Positions 36,647 through 46,236 of a stretch of DNA of 64,000 bases are shown here, piece by piece (position 1 is the first letter of the stretch; every line of letters starts with the position of its first letter). Origin of the DNA: Alphaproteobacteria bacterium (GTDB lineage Bacteria > Pseudomonadota > Alphaproteobacteria > CAAHEQ01 > UBA3637); the NCBI GenBank assembly GCA_017559525.1, contig JAFYRI010000006.1, positions 1 through 64,000 of the forward strand, read 5' to 3'. The position numbers were made by a program, and so were the translations under genes. The notes below the pieces were generated by a model. It saw nothing but the letters and a program-made list of their open reading frames with translations, was not told the DNA's origin and made no database searches.

Positions 36647-37495
36647 ATGGAAACACAAATTATTGATGGAAAGTCTTTGGTAGCTGAATATCAAGAAAAG
36701 ATGAAAACACAAGTTGAACGTATGTCACGCATACCGACATTAGCGGTTATTTTGGTTGGTAATGATCCTGCTAGTGAAATTTATGTGCGTCATAAACGTC
36801 AAGTGGCTGAGCGTGTTGGTATTGTTTCTGAATTATTTCAGTTGTCTCCTGTTATGACGCAAGAGGCTTTAATTGCTTTTATTCAAGAATTAAATGCAAA
36901 TGATAAAGTTGATGGTATTTTAGTTCAGTTACCATTACCGAAACATATTGATGCAGATGCTGTTATTGAAGCCATTGATCCGAATAAAGATGCGGATGGA
37001 TTGACAAGTGCTAATTTGGGGCATTTATTTGTTGGAAAACCAAATTTGGTGCCATGTACACCAATGGCTTGTTTAGATTTATTGAAAACGGTTTGTCCAG
37101 TATTGCAAGGGAAGAATGTTGTCATTGTTGGACGCTCTAAATTGGTTGGAAAGCCATTGTCTCAATTGTTGTTGGATGAAAATTGTACTGTAACACAGGC
37201 GCACTCTAAGACAGTAAATTTAAAAAAGGTATGTCATGAGGCAGATATTTTAATAGTTGCTGTCGGTAAGCCAAATTTGATTACAAAGTCTTTTGTGAAA
37301 AAGGGGGCTATTATTATTGATGTTGGGATTAATCGATTAAAGAATAAAAAAATTGTTGGTGATGTTGATTTTAAAAAGATGTTGGGTCATGCTGCCGCTA
37401 TTACTCCTGTTCCTGGAGGTGTTGGCCCTATGACAGTTACAATGTTGTTGCATAATACCATTCAAATTTCAAAAAAACGTCAAAAAAACAATTAA
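36647..37495 (+). CDS. folD: Methylenetetrahydrofolate dehydrogenase / cyclohydrolase
   Basis: A 282-residue bifunctional folate enzyme interconverting 5,10-methylene-, methenyl- and 10-formyl-THF with NADP. The YVRHKRQVAERVGI motif with catalytic Lys, VDGILVQLPLP, GRSKLVGKPLS and the C-terminal PVPGGVGPMT are intact. It lies 11 bp after surA with an AAGGAG site and ends the lpt-surA run. Confidence 0.95.
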   Translation: METQIIDGKSLVAEYQEKMKTQVERMSRIPTLAVILVGNDPASEIYVRHKRQVAERVGIVSELFQLSPVMTQEALIAFIQELNANDKVDGILVQLPLPKHIDADAVIEAIDPNKDADGLTSANLGHLFVGKPNLVPCTPMACLDLLKTVCPVLQGKNVVIVGRSKLVGKPLSQLLLDENCTVTQAHSKTVNLKKVCHEADILIVAVGKPNLITKSFVKKGAIIIDVGINRLKNKKIVGDVDFKKMLGHAAAITPVPGGVGPMTVTMLLHNTIQISKKRQKNN

Positions 37496-37510
37496 CTTAT
37501 AAAAAAGTGC

Positions 37511-37538
37511 TTGCACGATCGGGTTTCAGTGGTATAAT
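37511..37538 (+). promoter_or_regulatory. Promoter of the type IV secretion operon
   Basis: TTGCAC (37511-37516), 16-base spacer, TATAAT (37533-37538), 45 bases before the first gene. No other convincing promoter or terminator is seen until after virB11 at 57154, so it may drive all 13 genes. Confidence 0.7.
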
Positions 37539-37583
37539 AATACTTAAGGAATAGAAAAAGCCTGTTTTTTTAAGGAGGTTGTC

Positions 37584-38819
37584 ATGTTGAAATTAAAATT
37601 AATAATTGGTGCAAGCGTTTGTGCTGCAGCGTTGGGCTTCAGCGTATCTGTGTCGGCTTCGGGGACTGGAACAAATGACATCGATTGGGATAAAATTTTA
37701 GATGGTGCTAATGTTGATGTCTCTGATGTAGGTGATGTATTGGATAATACAAGTATTATGAAAAATACCAGTTTTTTTTCTGATATTAGTAGTACGGTGA
37801 AAGATTTTTCTCCATCTGGGTTAACCAACTTGAATAATTTGGGAGATTTAGGGGTTAGTTTCTTAAAGGATATGTCTCCAGAAATTAAACAACTAATGAG
37901 TATGAGTTTTGGTGAATTAGGATTGGGTGATTTGTTGGGTGGTCTCGGCGGTGGGGGCTATCCCGTTTTGATGCCTGGAAACACAGCTCAAAGTGTTGCT
38001 AATACAGCAACATCTGAAACGCTGACGCAGGAAACTGAAGCGTTGTTGGATGCTGAGGTTGATTTGACAGCTTCTTTTGGTCCTGAAGGCAATATGGATG
38101 GTCGTATGGGGCAATGTGTTATTAACGGGGAAGATTATTCTCAGCCGATTACTCAGTGGTTGACAGCTGTTGGGCCAAAGTTAGAAGGAACATGTCCTTG
38201 GTTATATCTTGACACATATTGTTGGCCAACAATTGGCGTTGGAAGTTTGTTAGGGAAGGATTATAAAACAATGGCTCAAACTTTTATGCCAATGGAGTAT
38301 GTTGATGCATCGGGGAATGTTTTGTCTAAAGATGTTCAACAAAATGACTTAAGGACAATTTATAACTTACATGCCGAGTGTCGTGGAAAGTTAAAAAGTG
38401 ATCCGGCAGGGGCTAAGAAGATTTACAATTATTTGTGTAGTGGTAATCACTGGAAAAATATGTTTAATGGTCGTCGCATTTCGGATAAAGCAATGTATTC
38501 CGCATCATTTGATGAAATTTGTGATAAACATGTTAAGGTGTGGGCCAATTACTGGAAACAATTGGGTATCAGTTATACCAAATTACCATTGTTGCATCAA
38601 GTGTTTGTAATTGATGTGTCTTACCAAGCTGGTGGTGGAGCTGTTAAAGGGAAAAATGATGCCTATTTGCCTAACAGAACAGCAGTTTGGGGTAATCTAG
38701 CAAAACGTAATTGTTCTTCTGCATCTTCATCATTTGCATCTCAGCGTTTGTGTACGGAATTTTCCGAAAGATGTCGTCAACGTCGGTCGATGATTAACCA
38801 AGGATGTAGTGGTTCTTAA
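37584..38819 (+). CDS. Secreted T4-lysozyme-like (GH24) peptidoglycan hydrolase, first gene of T4SS operon
   Basis: A 411-residue protein with a signal peptide (about 1-26), a low-complexity region to about 165 and a C-terminal lysozyme-like domain. Glu201, Asp210 and Thr216 have exactly the spacing of the T4 lysozyme triad Glu11-Asp20-Thr26; the motif EG...LYLDTYCWPTIGVGSLL aligns, as does a later VIDVSYQAGG segment with the family's NMVFQMG. Extra cysteines suggest disulfides. As first gene it occupies the place of virB1, whose product locally opens peptidoglycan for type IV assembly; the enzyme family here is different. AAGGAGG precedes the ATG by 6 bases. Confidence 0.75.
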   Translation: MLKLKLIIGASVCAAALGFSVSVSASGTGTNDIDWDKILDGANVDVSDVGDVLDNTSIMKNTSFFSDISSTVKDFSPSGLTNLNNLGDLGVSFLKDMSPEIKQLMSMSFGELGLGDLLGGLGGGGYPVLMPGNTAQSVANTATSETLTQETEALLDAEVDLTASFGPEGNMDGRMGQCVINGEDYSQPITQWLTAVGPKLEGTCPWLYLDTYCWPTIGVGSLLGKDYKTMAQTFMPMEYVDASGNVLSKDVQQNDLRTIYNLHAECRGKLKSDPAGAKKIYNYLCSGNHWKNMFNGRRISDKAMYSASFDEICDKHVKVWANYWKQLGISYTKLPLLHQVFVIDVSYQAGGGAVKGKNDAYLPNRTAVWGNLAKRNCSSASSSFASQRLCTEFSERCRQRRSMINQGCSGS

Positions 38820-38892
38820 GCAAAAAAAGAATGGGAAAAATGCAGCAATGTATTTTTCCCCGATATATGGTAAAAAGACAGGAGGGATTGGT

Positions 38893-39531
38893 ATGATGTT
38901 TCGTTCTTTATTGTGTGCATTTTTGTTGGTGCCGATTTTAGGGGTATCTCCTGTTCGAGCAGCAGACCCTGTTGAGTTAGAATATTCATGGGGCGAGTTA
39001 GATGGTGTTTCGCATTCTCGTATGATTTCACCTTCGGGGGATATCTTGGATACGGGGATGGATACATTGGCACCGCTTGGGTTGGCGCCGTTAAATATTC
39101 CAGGAGCTGGCATAACCCCAGAATTATTTAAAGATCCAGAAAAAGCTGCCACTACGTTAAAAACAGTTTTGTTTCCTCCAGAGAGTGATGAGAATGTGGC
39201 AAAAACAAAGGTTGGAGATAAGGGAAAAATGTTAGCTTATCGCAAAGTGGTTATGGATCAAACCATATCATATGCAATGGGTTTAGGTAAGTTGGTTGAA
39301 AATGGTATTGAAAACTTTAATAAACGACGTGATAATGCGTTAAAATTTGTGAACACAGCGCAAAATTTACGTGAAGATGTTCAAGTCTTAAATGGTATTA
39401 TGTTGGGGCAATTAGGTGAAGCAAATAAAACGTTGGGATTAAATGCAACGTTTGCAATCATGCAATTATCCGATGTCTTTTATCAATCGGGAGCAACAGC
39501 AGTAAATACTCGGAAAAACGAAGGACAGTAA
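38893..39531 (+). CDS. Secreted T4SS-operon protein, VirB5-like helical
   Basis: A 212-residue protein with a signal peptide (ends near VRA, residue 21). The C-terminal half is helical, with NFNKRRDNALKFVNTAQNLREDVQVLNGI and EANKTLGLNATFAIMQLSD patterns (two separate stretches) reminiscent of VirB5/TrbJ proteins, which sit at pilus tips. The similarity is in architecture, not clear identity. The start at 38893 (or 38896) follows GGAGGG; a longer in-frame extension upstream lacks a signal. It is 73 bp after the lysozyme gene. Confidence 0.6.
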   Translation: MMFRSLLCAFLLVPILGVSPVRAADPVELEYSWGELDGVSHSRMISPSGDILDTGMDTLAPLGLAPLNIPGAGITPELFKDPEKAATTLKTVLFPPESDENVAKTKVGDKGKMLAYRKVVMDQTISYAMGLGKLVENGIENFNKRRDNALKFVNTAQNLREDVQVLNGIMLGQLGEANKTLGLNATFAIMQLSDVFYQSGATAVNTRKNEGQ

Positions 39532-39545
39532 GAGGAGGGCGTATC

Positions 39546-40847
39546 ATGAAGAAAAAATTATTACTTATGGCTCTGCCTTTAGTGGTTATGAATACAGCTG
39601 CGCATGCTTTTGTGCCAGTGTTTGAGGATATTAATCAAAATATTCAACAAGCATTGATTCAGGGAAAAAATATTATATCCGTTGCGCAAACTGAGCTTGG
39701 AAAATTAGAAACCTTAAAAACAACAGTAATGAATGGATATGCTGGTGCTAAAAACATTGTTTCAAATTTAGATGAATTACCCCAAGCGTATTTGACCTCT
39801 TTTGAAAACAAGATTAAAAATGAATATAATGATGCTAAAAATCTTATTTCAAATGTAGAAGGATTGCCTCAAACATATTTAAACTCTTTAGAAGGCGAAG
39901 CTAATGGTTTAGTTGACCAAACAATGAAAAATGTTTTGGGTCAGGATATTGTTGGTAATTGGTCTGCTCAAGATTTAATGGGTCTTGATTTGGATAAAAT
40001 TACAAATATGGGAGAGGATGCTTTAAAGAATTTAACAGAAGAAGAGTTGAAAAAATTATTAGGGGATCAATTAAGTGGAAAGTTATCTGCTGATCAAGTG
40101 AAAAATATTGCAGATGATCCGAAAAAAGTTGTATCTTTGCTAAATGGCTTATCAACCGCAAAGCGGACACAAACGGGAGGTTCCTCTAAGCCAACCAATG
40201 GTTTGGAAGGATTGGGAATAAAAGGAAGTAATGGTGTGAATACAACCTCCGTTCAAACAACGTCTTTGGGGCCAGATGGTAATCGTTCTGATGCTTTTAA
40301 TGGAACGGGAAATGCTTCTTCTACTCAATTTGCAGAGGCTCAAGAAGTCTTTAAGGAAATGCGTGGTCGTATTGAAGACAAAATGCAATTGCCCAAAACA
40401 AGAGAGGCGATGAAATCAGTTACTCCGAAAAAGCTTGCTGAGATTCGATTGTTACAACAAGAGGCTCAAAAGGAATTAGGAATTCAAGGTTTGGCTATGG
40501 CATGGATTCGTCAAGAGGTAACAAAACAAAAATTGCCAAAACAAGAAGAGGCGATTGTTAAGTTATTTAATGAAAAAGCATCTGATGAACGTGGTGTTAT
40601 TCAACTGGTTTCAGCTTTGTCTATTATGACAGCTGAAGCACAAAACTATGCATCGACTGTTTATGCAGTTGATTTAACTGCTTATGCTTCACAGGCAAAT
40701 ACACGAACAGGTTCAACAACAACGCCGCTTTTGTCTGATGAAGAAGTGGGAGATACAAATGGTGCATCATCTGGAACAAATAATACTGCTACAGAAGGTG
40801 CAACAGGGGAAACACCAGCTTCACCAGCAGGACAAACGGCACAGTAA
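39546..40847 (+). CDS. Secreted T4SS-operon protein with tandem 29-residue repeats
   Basis: A 433-residue protein with a signal peptide (ends near AHA, residue 21). Residues 65-93 and 94-121 are two tandem 29-residue helical repeats with the shared core AKN(I/L)(V/I)SN...LPQ.YL.S. A helical domain at about 275-375 resembles VirB5-like bundles, and the last 50 residues are Thr/Gly/Ala-rich linker. RBS AGAGGAGGG. Family not recognised; it lies between two other secreted unknowns and is probably a periplasmic or surface component of the system. Confidence 0.6.
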   Translation: MKKKLLLMALPLVVMNTAAHAFVPVFEDINQNIQQALIQGKNIISVAQTELGKLETLKTTVMNGYAGAKNIVSNLDELPQAYLTSFENKIKNEYNDAKNLISNVEGLPQTYLNSLEGEANGLVDQTMKNVLGQDIVGNWSAQDLMGLDLDKITNMGEDALKNLTEEELKKLLGDQLSGKLSADQVKNIADDPKKVVSLLNGLSTAKRTQTGGSSKPTNGLEGLGIKGSNGVNTTSVQTTSLGPDGNRSDAFNGTGNASSTQFAEAQEVFKEMRGRIEDKMQLPKTREAMKSVTPKKLAEIRLLQQEAQKELGIQGLAMAWIRQEVTKQKLPKQEEAIVKLFNEKASDERGVIQLVSALSIMTAEAQNYASTVYAVDLTAYASQANTRTGSTTTPLLSDEEVGDTNGASSGTNNTATEGATGETPASPAGQTAQ

Positions 40848-40859
40848 GGAGGTAGTGAA

Positions 40860-41624
40860 ATGATGAATAAACATAAATTTTTAAAAGTCTTTTCTCTAGC
40901 TTTGTTAGGAACAGTTTTTGTTGTAAAACCTGTTATGGCAGCGATTAACTTTGATACAGGTGGTACAATAACATTGGTAAAGGATTTGGTAAGGGCTGAG
41001 GCAGCTGCAGAAGAGTTGATTGATCAAGTTCAATCAGCAGCTAGTACATTAAAAGAAATTGGTAGTGATGCTAGTTTGACAGAGGGGTTAGAGGCTGCAA
41101 ATGTTAGTTCTGTTATGCCGTTAAGCGGAAATGATATGAACGCTTGGCCATCAATTATTCCGCAAAATGTTCAACCCACATTAAAAGTAGGAGATGATGG
41201 CGCTGAACCTGATGTAACAGAAGTTCGAGGGGAAATAGAAAAGATTGCCTTTATTAAAACAGATAGACCAGAGTTAGAAAAATTAACGAAAAACCAACAA
41301 AATGTATTGTTGTTGAAGGTTGCCTCATATGGTTATGCGGCAGCAACTCGTTCCTTTGCAATATCTGAAAATGCAGTAGAAGAAAATGCCAAAATGGCCG
41401 AGGAAGTTGCAAATGCTTCTGATCATATTGGTTTGTGGAATAAAATGGCTAAGTTGCAGTTGGTTATGATGCACAAGCAAGGTGAAATTATGCATTTAAG
41501 AACGCGAATGTTAGAAAGTATTTCTGCTCAAGCTTTGGTGGGGCATGAAGCTTTAAAGGAAGTAGAAGTATCTGATATTAACGTAGCATCCGAAGCTTCA
41601 TCATCAGATGCGCCAACTCAATAA
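40860..41624 (+). CDS. Secreted T4SS-operon protein, helical
   Basis: A 254-residue protein with a signal peptide (ends near VMA, residue 27). The body has two long helical stretches (about 35-60 and 140-235), the latter including LLLKVASYGYAAATRSFAI and KLQLVMMHKQGEIMHLRTRML, a layout like VirB5/TrbJ pilus-tip proteins. AAGGAGG precedes it. Identity with VirB5 is a weak inference; I only support secretion, helical content and operon membership. Confidence 0.6.
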   Translation: MMNKHKFLKVFSLALLGTVFVVKPVMAAINFDTGGTITLVKDLVRAEAAAEELIDQVQSAASTLKEIGSDASLTEGLEAANVSSVMPLSGNDMNAWPSIIPQNVQPTLKVGDDGAEPDVTEVRGEIEKIAFIKTDRPELEKLTKNQQNVLLLKVASYGYAAATRSFAISENAVEENAKMAEEVANASDHIGLWNKMAKLQLVMMHKQGEIMHLRTRMLESISAQALVGHEALKEVEVSDINVASEASSSDAPTQ

Positions 41625-41636
41625 GGAGGATTTCCC

Positions 41637-42932
41637 ATGAATAAATACTTATTTTTCTTATTAACGAATTGTGCAGTAGCTGCATTTTCTGTTGCCGCTA
41701 ATGCTGCGGGAAATGTTGTTGAAAATGTTGTTAATGATGCCAACGAAATTGTAGATGCAGGCGTTTCCTCTTATGAAGAATGGGAGGCCACTATTGGAAA
41801 ATATTTTACCGAGCAACAACGACAAGATATGCTTAATGGAACAATGAGCCAAAAAGATATATTGGATACTATTTCCAACTCTTTAAGTGGTGAAAGCAGA
41901 GAAGCATTTTTAAAAGAAATATCCCAAGTTTCTCAATTAGGAAATGCGCTTGATTTTAGTTCGTCTGAGATTTCTCCAGAGGCGGCGAAGGCTTACTTAA
42001 GTGGCTTAGAGCAAGATGCATTAGATACAGTTAAAAATATAACGGGTGCTTTTGATGGTTCAACAAGCTTTAGTAGTGTAATTGGTTCGCAATTGACGGG
42101 TGCTGTGGAGTTAATGAATAATCCGCAATCTTTGTTGTCAATGGGAATGGGAGCTATTAGTTGGGATCAAATTACAAATTTATCATTAGGGGCAGCTTCA
42201 GATGTTGTAACGGATTTTTTGAGTGCGCCAACAGTGGGTATTCCTGTTATGGAAGGCGCTTTTACAGCTTCAAATGCTGCGGATAAAGCCGCTAAAGCCG
42301 AAACAGGTGAAGTAAACAACAAAGTAACCGATGAAAAAGCAAAACAAGTTGATGCCGTTGGGGCTCGTCCTTCTACACCAGCTAGTGATGCTGTTGTTGA
42401 AGCTGCGCAAAACGATGCGACGGGGGATAGTAATCCAGCGTTGGATTCTTGTCCAGCATTAATGGCGTCTTATCCTAGACAATCAAACAAGGCATATGAC
42501 TTTTTACAAATTAATTATCTAGATAAACTTGCAACTGATAAATATGCTCCACAAGCAGATATGGCAAGTGCGGTATTATATGTAGAAAATCAATTTTTTG
42601 CTAAGAATGATCAGTTAACATCAGAAAAACAAGATGAGCTTCAAAAAAAACGTGATGCATATATGGCTGACATGGTTGCAAATGTGTTGACCTTAAATAT
42701 CGGTATTCAACAAAACTTGGTTGAAGATGCAATGAGTATTCCATTGGCTCCAACAAGTGGGTGTAATTTGATTGATGATTTGAATGTCAGTACAATGATT
42801 ATGATTTCTATGGCAAAACAAACAATGGCAGATATTGCATCACAAATTCAATTGTTGGAGTTTGATGGTGTTCAACGGATTAAACATACGCCAATTGAAT
42901 TGTTGGCTAAACCTGAAGAAAAGAAAAAATAA
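41637..42932 (+). CDS. Secreted T4SS-operon protein of unknown function
   Basis: A 431-residue protein with a signal peptide (ends near NAA, residue 24), an N-terminal mixed region, an Ala/Lys/Asp-rich linker (about 215-265) and a C-terminal helical domain (about 280-420) with two Cys (SCPAL and GCNLI) that could pair. The helical C-terminal half again resembles the VirB5-like neighbours. The start has AAGGAGG. No recognised family. Confidence 0.6.
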   Translation: MNKYLFFLLTNCAVAAFSVAANAAGNVVENVVNDANEIVDAGVSSYEEWEATIGKYFTEQQRQDMLNGTMSQKDILDTISNSLSGESREAFLKEISQVSQLGNALDFSSSEISPEAAKAYLSGLEQDALDTVKNITGAFDGSTSFSSVIGSQLTGAVELMNNPQSLLSMGMGAISWDQITNLSLGAASDVVTDFLSAPTVGIPVMEGAFTASNAADKAAKAETGEVNNKVTDEKAKQVDAVGARPSTPASDAVVEAAQNDATGDSNPALDSCPALMASYPRQSNKAYDFLQINYLDKLATDKYAPQADMASAVLYVENQFFAKNDQLTSEKQDELQKKRDAYMADMVANVLTLNIGIQQNLVEDAMSIPLAPTSGCNLIDDLNVSTMIMISMAKQTMADIASQIQLLEFDGVQRIKHTPIELLAKPEEKKK

Positions 42933-42953
42933 AGACAAGAAAGGAAAACGGCC

Positions 42954-44006
42954 ATGAAGAAAATGTTATTATTCACAACAGCGGTTGCTTTAACTTTTTG
43001 TGTCGCAATTGCTCCAGTAAAAAAAGCGAATGCTTTTATATGTGGAATTCCTTGTTTATTACAAATGGGGGGGCAAATTATTACCGATTTATCTAACCAA
43101 ATAGAACGCATTGCAAGCGGTATTGAAGAAACAATTCAAGAATGGTTGTCTGAGGCAAATTCCGGATTGCGTGATTATTTGTATGATGCAATGGGGGCAG
43201 GTAGAAATTCTGCCACAGGATCTGCAGGAGGTGGTTCTTCAGGTGGTTCTACTGGTGGAATATCTGGTAGTTCTGGGACTTCTGGTAGTGGTTCAACGGG
43301 GGGATCTTCTGGTAGTGGTTCAACTGGAGGGGCTACAAGTTCTTCTGGTAGGAGTGCAGGAAAAATAGCTTCTGTTTCTAATTTGGCTTCATCTGATATG
43401 GGGCTTACAAACCATGAAAGTTATAGTTATACAGTAACAATGCCAGATGGTTCAACAACAGATGCAGGTAAAACAACGGGTAATGTTGAACAAGATGCTA
43501 CCGCAAAAATCAATGAAAAGTTGGCTGTTAGCGGAACATTTGTTGGGCAACAAAAAGAAGCAAAAAGAAAGGCTTATATTTCTCAACGAGATGCTATTGA
43601 TACAATGGCGCGTGCTTTAGTTGTGAAAAAAATATTGGAAGAATTAAAAAAGGCTGGCGAACAATTGGATGATTTACAAGAGTCCATTGTGCCCAATACA
43701 ACGCCACATGTTATGTCTGGTGAAAAAGAAGCTGGTACAGTTAAAACAAGAGATATTGAAACAGCGTTACGAGATAACTTAGATGTTCGGTTGTTTTATG
43801 ATAATTTGTTGACGTTACAACAACAGTTGTTGGCAATGCGCTTAAAATCTAGAACTTTGGGGGTTTTCCAAGGTGTGCAACCTGTTAGTAATTTAACCGA
43901 AATTAAAGAGTACAAAGTGGAGGATTATGAATTGCCAAAAGCTGCAGAGTATAATCCTGATGATGAGGTAAAACCAGCTAAATATGATTCAAATGAAGGA
44001 GAGTAA
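42954..44006 (+). CDS. Secreted T4SS-operon protein with Gly/Ser linker
   Basis: A 350-residue protein with a signal peptide (about 1-27). After a short helical region with two Cys near residues 30-34, residues 81-135 are almost pure Gly/Ser/Thr, a flexible linker. The C-terminal part (about 180-320) is helical and charged, then an acidic, proline-containing tail. AAAGGAAA precedes the start by 7 bases. A linker of this kind suggests two domains that must move relative to each other, for example one membrane-proximal and one peptidoglycan-proximal. Function unknown. Confidence 0.6.
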   Translation: MKKMLLFTTAVALTFCVAIAPVKKANAFICGIPCLLQMGGQIITDLSNQIERIASGIEETIQEWLSEANSGLRDYLYDAMGAGRNSATGSAGGGSSGGSTGGISGSSGTSGSGSTGGSSGSGSTGGATSSSGRSAGKIASVSNLASSDMGLTNHESYSYTVTMPDGSTTDAGKTTGNVEQDATAKINEKLAVSGTFVGQQKEAKRKAYISQRDAIDTMARALVVKKILEELKKAGEQLDDLQESIVPNTTPHVMSGEKEAGTVKTRDIETALRDNLDVRLFYDNLLTLQQQLLAMRLKSRTLGVFQGVQPVSNLTEIKEYKVEDYELPKAAEYNPDDEVKPAKYDSNEGE

Positions 44007-44011
44007 ATAGA

Positions 44012-45490
44012 ATGAATAAAACAACAGTTTCTTACATTGTATTAGTTGCTTTATCGTTAGCATTGCCAATGACGGTTCATGCTCAGACATTAGGTGAAAA
44101 AAACACATCTGCACTTGTTGAAAAACAATCTCCTAAAAGATTACTTTCTTTAGACTTGTTGACTTTGAAAGCAACAGAAGCTCATGCGTTATTGAAACAA
44201 ATAGATTTTTTAAGAAAAGAAAATGAAAAATTAGCAAAAAAAGAAAAGGCTTATAAAAAAGCTCAAGAAAGATTTAAGGAATTAAATGATTGCAATGTGA
44301 AACTGTTATCTTCTCATTTTAAAAATCCAGAGCAAGTTTGGAAAAAAATGACAGATACATATGATGCGAAAGAAAAAGAGTTAGCTATTTATATTAATTC
44401 TGCTGAAGCATCAAAAGATTCTGGCATTTTAAAGGCTGATGGTGTATCAACTTATACAGATCAAGAAATTGCAGAGTTAATGGCACAGTGGTCTTTGGGG
44501 AATGAAATTTTAACCGATGTTTATGCTAATCAAGATCAATGGGGTGAGCGTATAAGCCCTAAGGCTCCATCATTCCCATTGTGGAATGATCAAAAGTACT
44601 TTTTTGATAAAGATTGGAACGAATATTATACAAAGCTAAATGCATTTTTTGGGGTGCCTCCTCAAGGGAGACCAATAATTGATGATCGAAAATATGATTA
44701 TAATCGTGCCGATGAAACATTGGCTGCTCATCAAGCGTATATGAAAAAATTAACGGCAAAAAATCCTAAAAAAGCATTGATTTTGCCAGATGATTTAAAA
44801 CAAGGCCCCGCAATTGCTCCTCGTCCATTGCCTCCTGCAATAGAAAATACAATGTATTTAGGAGATATTGAAAAAACACATCAAGTTTTTCCAGCTTGGC
44901 CAGAGCCATGGCGTAAGCAAATTGAAAATAATTTTGCAGATTTTAATGTTAAAGGTGAATTAGCAAAAGATTTTGTTCCAAGAACATTTCGTTTAAAAAA
45001 CGATGTTGGAGGAATTGATGGAACTGAACGAAACAATCGTTTGAATGTATATCAATTGGAAAAGAAAGGTCTTGATGGAGCAAAAAAAATGGTGGAAACA
45101 GCACAAGTGCTGGTTAAATCAAAGCAACAAAATTTACAAGAAGCTTTAAATCTTGCTCAACTTGATATTTCTGTTGATATAACAAATATAAAAGAATTAG
45201 CAAAGTTAGAAGATGAGATTAATAAACGCAAGTACGATTATATTAAGCAAGTTGAAGAACGGTTAGATTCTGAACCTTTTTCTGATACAATTAGAGAAGA
45301 AATTAATGCGTTGAAGAAAGATAAAAAAGGTAAGGTCTTTATTTCTAAATACAATGCGATTGGTATAGAGCAAGATTTATTAGAAGTTGCTGCGGTTGAG
45401 GCATTGCAAGCAAAACAAGAAAAATATGCGGATGAGCAAATGGCAGCTACGGAGAAGCCAATCAATAAAAGATGTTTGCTTGGAAAGTAA
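44012..45490 (+). CDS. Secreted coiled-coil T4SS-operon protein
   Basis: A 492-residue protein with a signal peptide (ends near VHA, residue 24). It has coiled-coil segments at about 50-95 (heptads in LLKQIDFLRKENEKLAKKE) and about 345-460, separated by a Pro/Trp/Tyr-rich middle region. It is highly charged and Lys-rich and ends in a single Cys-containing tail. It lies just before the VirB8-like genes. No family recognised; a structural periplasmic role is a guess. Confidence 0.6.
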   Translation: MNKTTVSYIVLVALSLALPMTVHAQTLGEKNTSALVEKQSPKRLLSLDLLTLKATEAHALLKQIDFLRKENEKLAKKEKAYKKAQERFKELNDCNVKLLSSHFKNPEQVWKKMTDTYDAKEKELAIYINSAEASKDSGILKADGVSTYTDQEIAELMAQWSLGNEILTDVYANQDQWGERISPKAPSFPLWNDQKYFFDKDWNEYYTKLNAFFGVPPQGRPIIDDRKYDYNRADETLAAHQAYMKKLTAKNPKKALILPDDLKQGPAIAPRPLPPAIENTMYLGDIEKTHQVFPAWPEPWRKQIENNFADFNVKGELAKDFVPRTFRLKNDVGGIDGTERNNRLNVYQLEKKGLDGAKKMVETAQVLVKSKQQNLQEALNLAQLDISVDITNIKELAKLEDEINKRKYDYIKQVEERLDSEPFSDTIREEINALKKDKKGKVFISKYNAIGIEQDLLEVAAVEALQAKQEKYADEQMAATEKPINKRCLLGK

Positions 45491-45499
45491 TTAAAGGTA

Positions 45500-46165
45500 A
45501 TGATTAAAAAAGTATCACTTCAGGTTCCTAAGTCACTAAAAAAGAGTAACCCAGCTTATGCAGAGGCCGTTGCTAAATTTTGGATGGTTATTGCTTCAAT
45601 TTTCATTGGATTGAATATGTTTTTTGTATTGACTTTAATGCAAATGACGCCTCGGTTAAGGGTGGTGCCTCAGATTTTAACAACAGACTCAATGTATTCT
45701 CTTCAGTTAATTCAAACTGAACCTTTTGAAAATAAAATGGTGGATAAGGACTTGATTGAACAAATGATTATTCGCTTTTATTTGACTGAACGACATACGC
45801 GTTTTGCAGATGCACGTGAAATGTTAAATAGATGGGGAGCATCTGGGGCTATTTCTTATTTATCCTCGCCTAAAGTTTATCGTGAATTTTATGCTGGGTT
45901 GGGAGAAATAATCGAAAACATTGATCGCTTGCCTTATACTCAAGGAATTGATATAAGAAAGATTTCTCGACATAATGATACATGGACCGTAGAATTTGAT
46001 TTATATAGACTCGGAAGTGGTATTTCTCATAAAGAAACAAGAGTGGCGGTTTTAGAAAGTAGAGAGGTTCCATCCCGTCGTTTTTTTGGTACTAAATTTT
46101 CTAATCCATATGGGTTTATTATTATTAATTATACAGATACACAAAAAAAACAGTCTGTTTCTTAA
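45500..46165 (+). CDS. VirB8-like inner-membrane protein, first copy
   Basis: A 221-residue protein with a short cytoplasmic N-terminus, one membrane helix (about 28-48) and a VirB8-like periplasmic domain ending in SNPYGFIIINY, the counterpart of the NPLGF signature near the VirB8 C-terminus. VirB8 (DotI/IcmL in type IVB) nucleates the inner-membrane complex. Another VirB8-like gene lies 273 bp downstream; the two are divergent, as DotJ and DotI are. The ribosome site is weak (AAAGGTAATG). Confidence 0.75.
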   Translation: MIKKVSLQVPKSLKKSNPAYAEAVAKFWMVIASIFIGLNMFFVLTLMQMTPRLRVVPQILTTDSMYSLQLIQTEPFENKMVDKDLIEQMIIRFYLTERHTRFADAREMLNRWGASGAISYLSSPKVYREFYAGLGEIIENIDRLPYTQGIDIRKISRHNDTWTVEFDLYRLGSGISHKETRVAVLESREVPSRRFFGTKFSNPYGFIIINYTDTQKKQSVS

Positions 46166-46236
46166 TTTTTCTATTGGCTATTTTCTTTTTTTCTGCTAGA
46201 TTAAAAGTAGGTTTTACTATCAGAGAAAGGAAAAGC

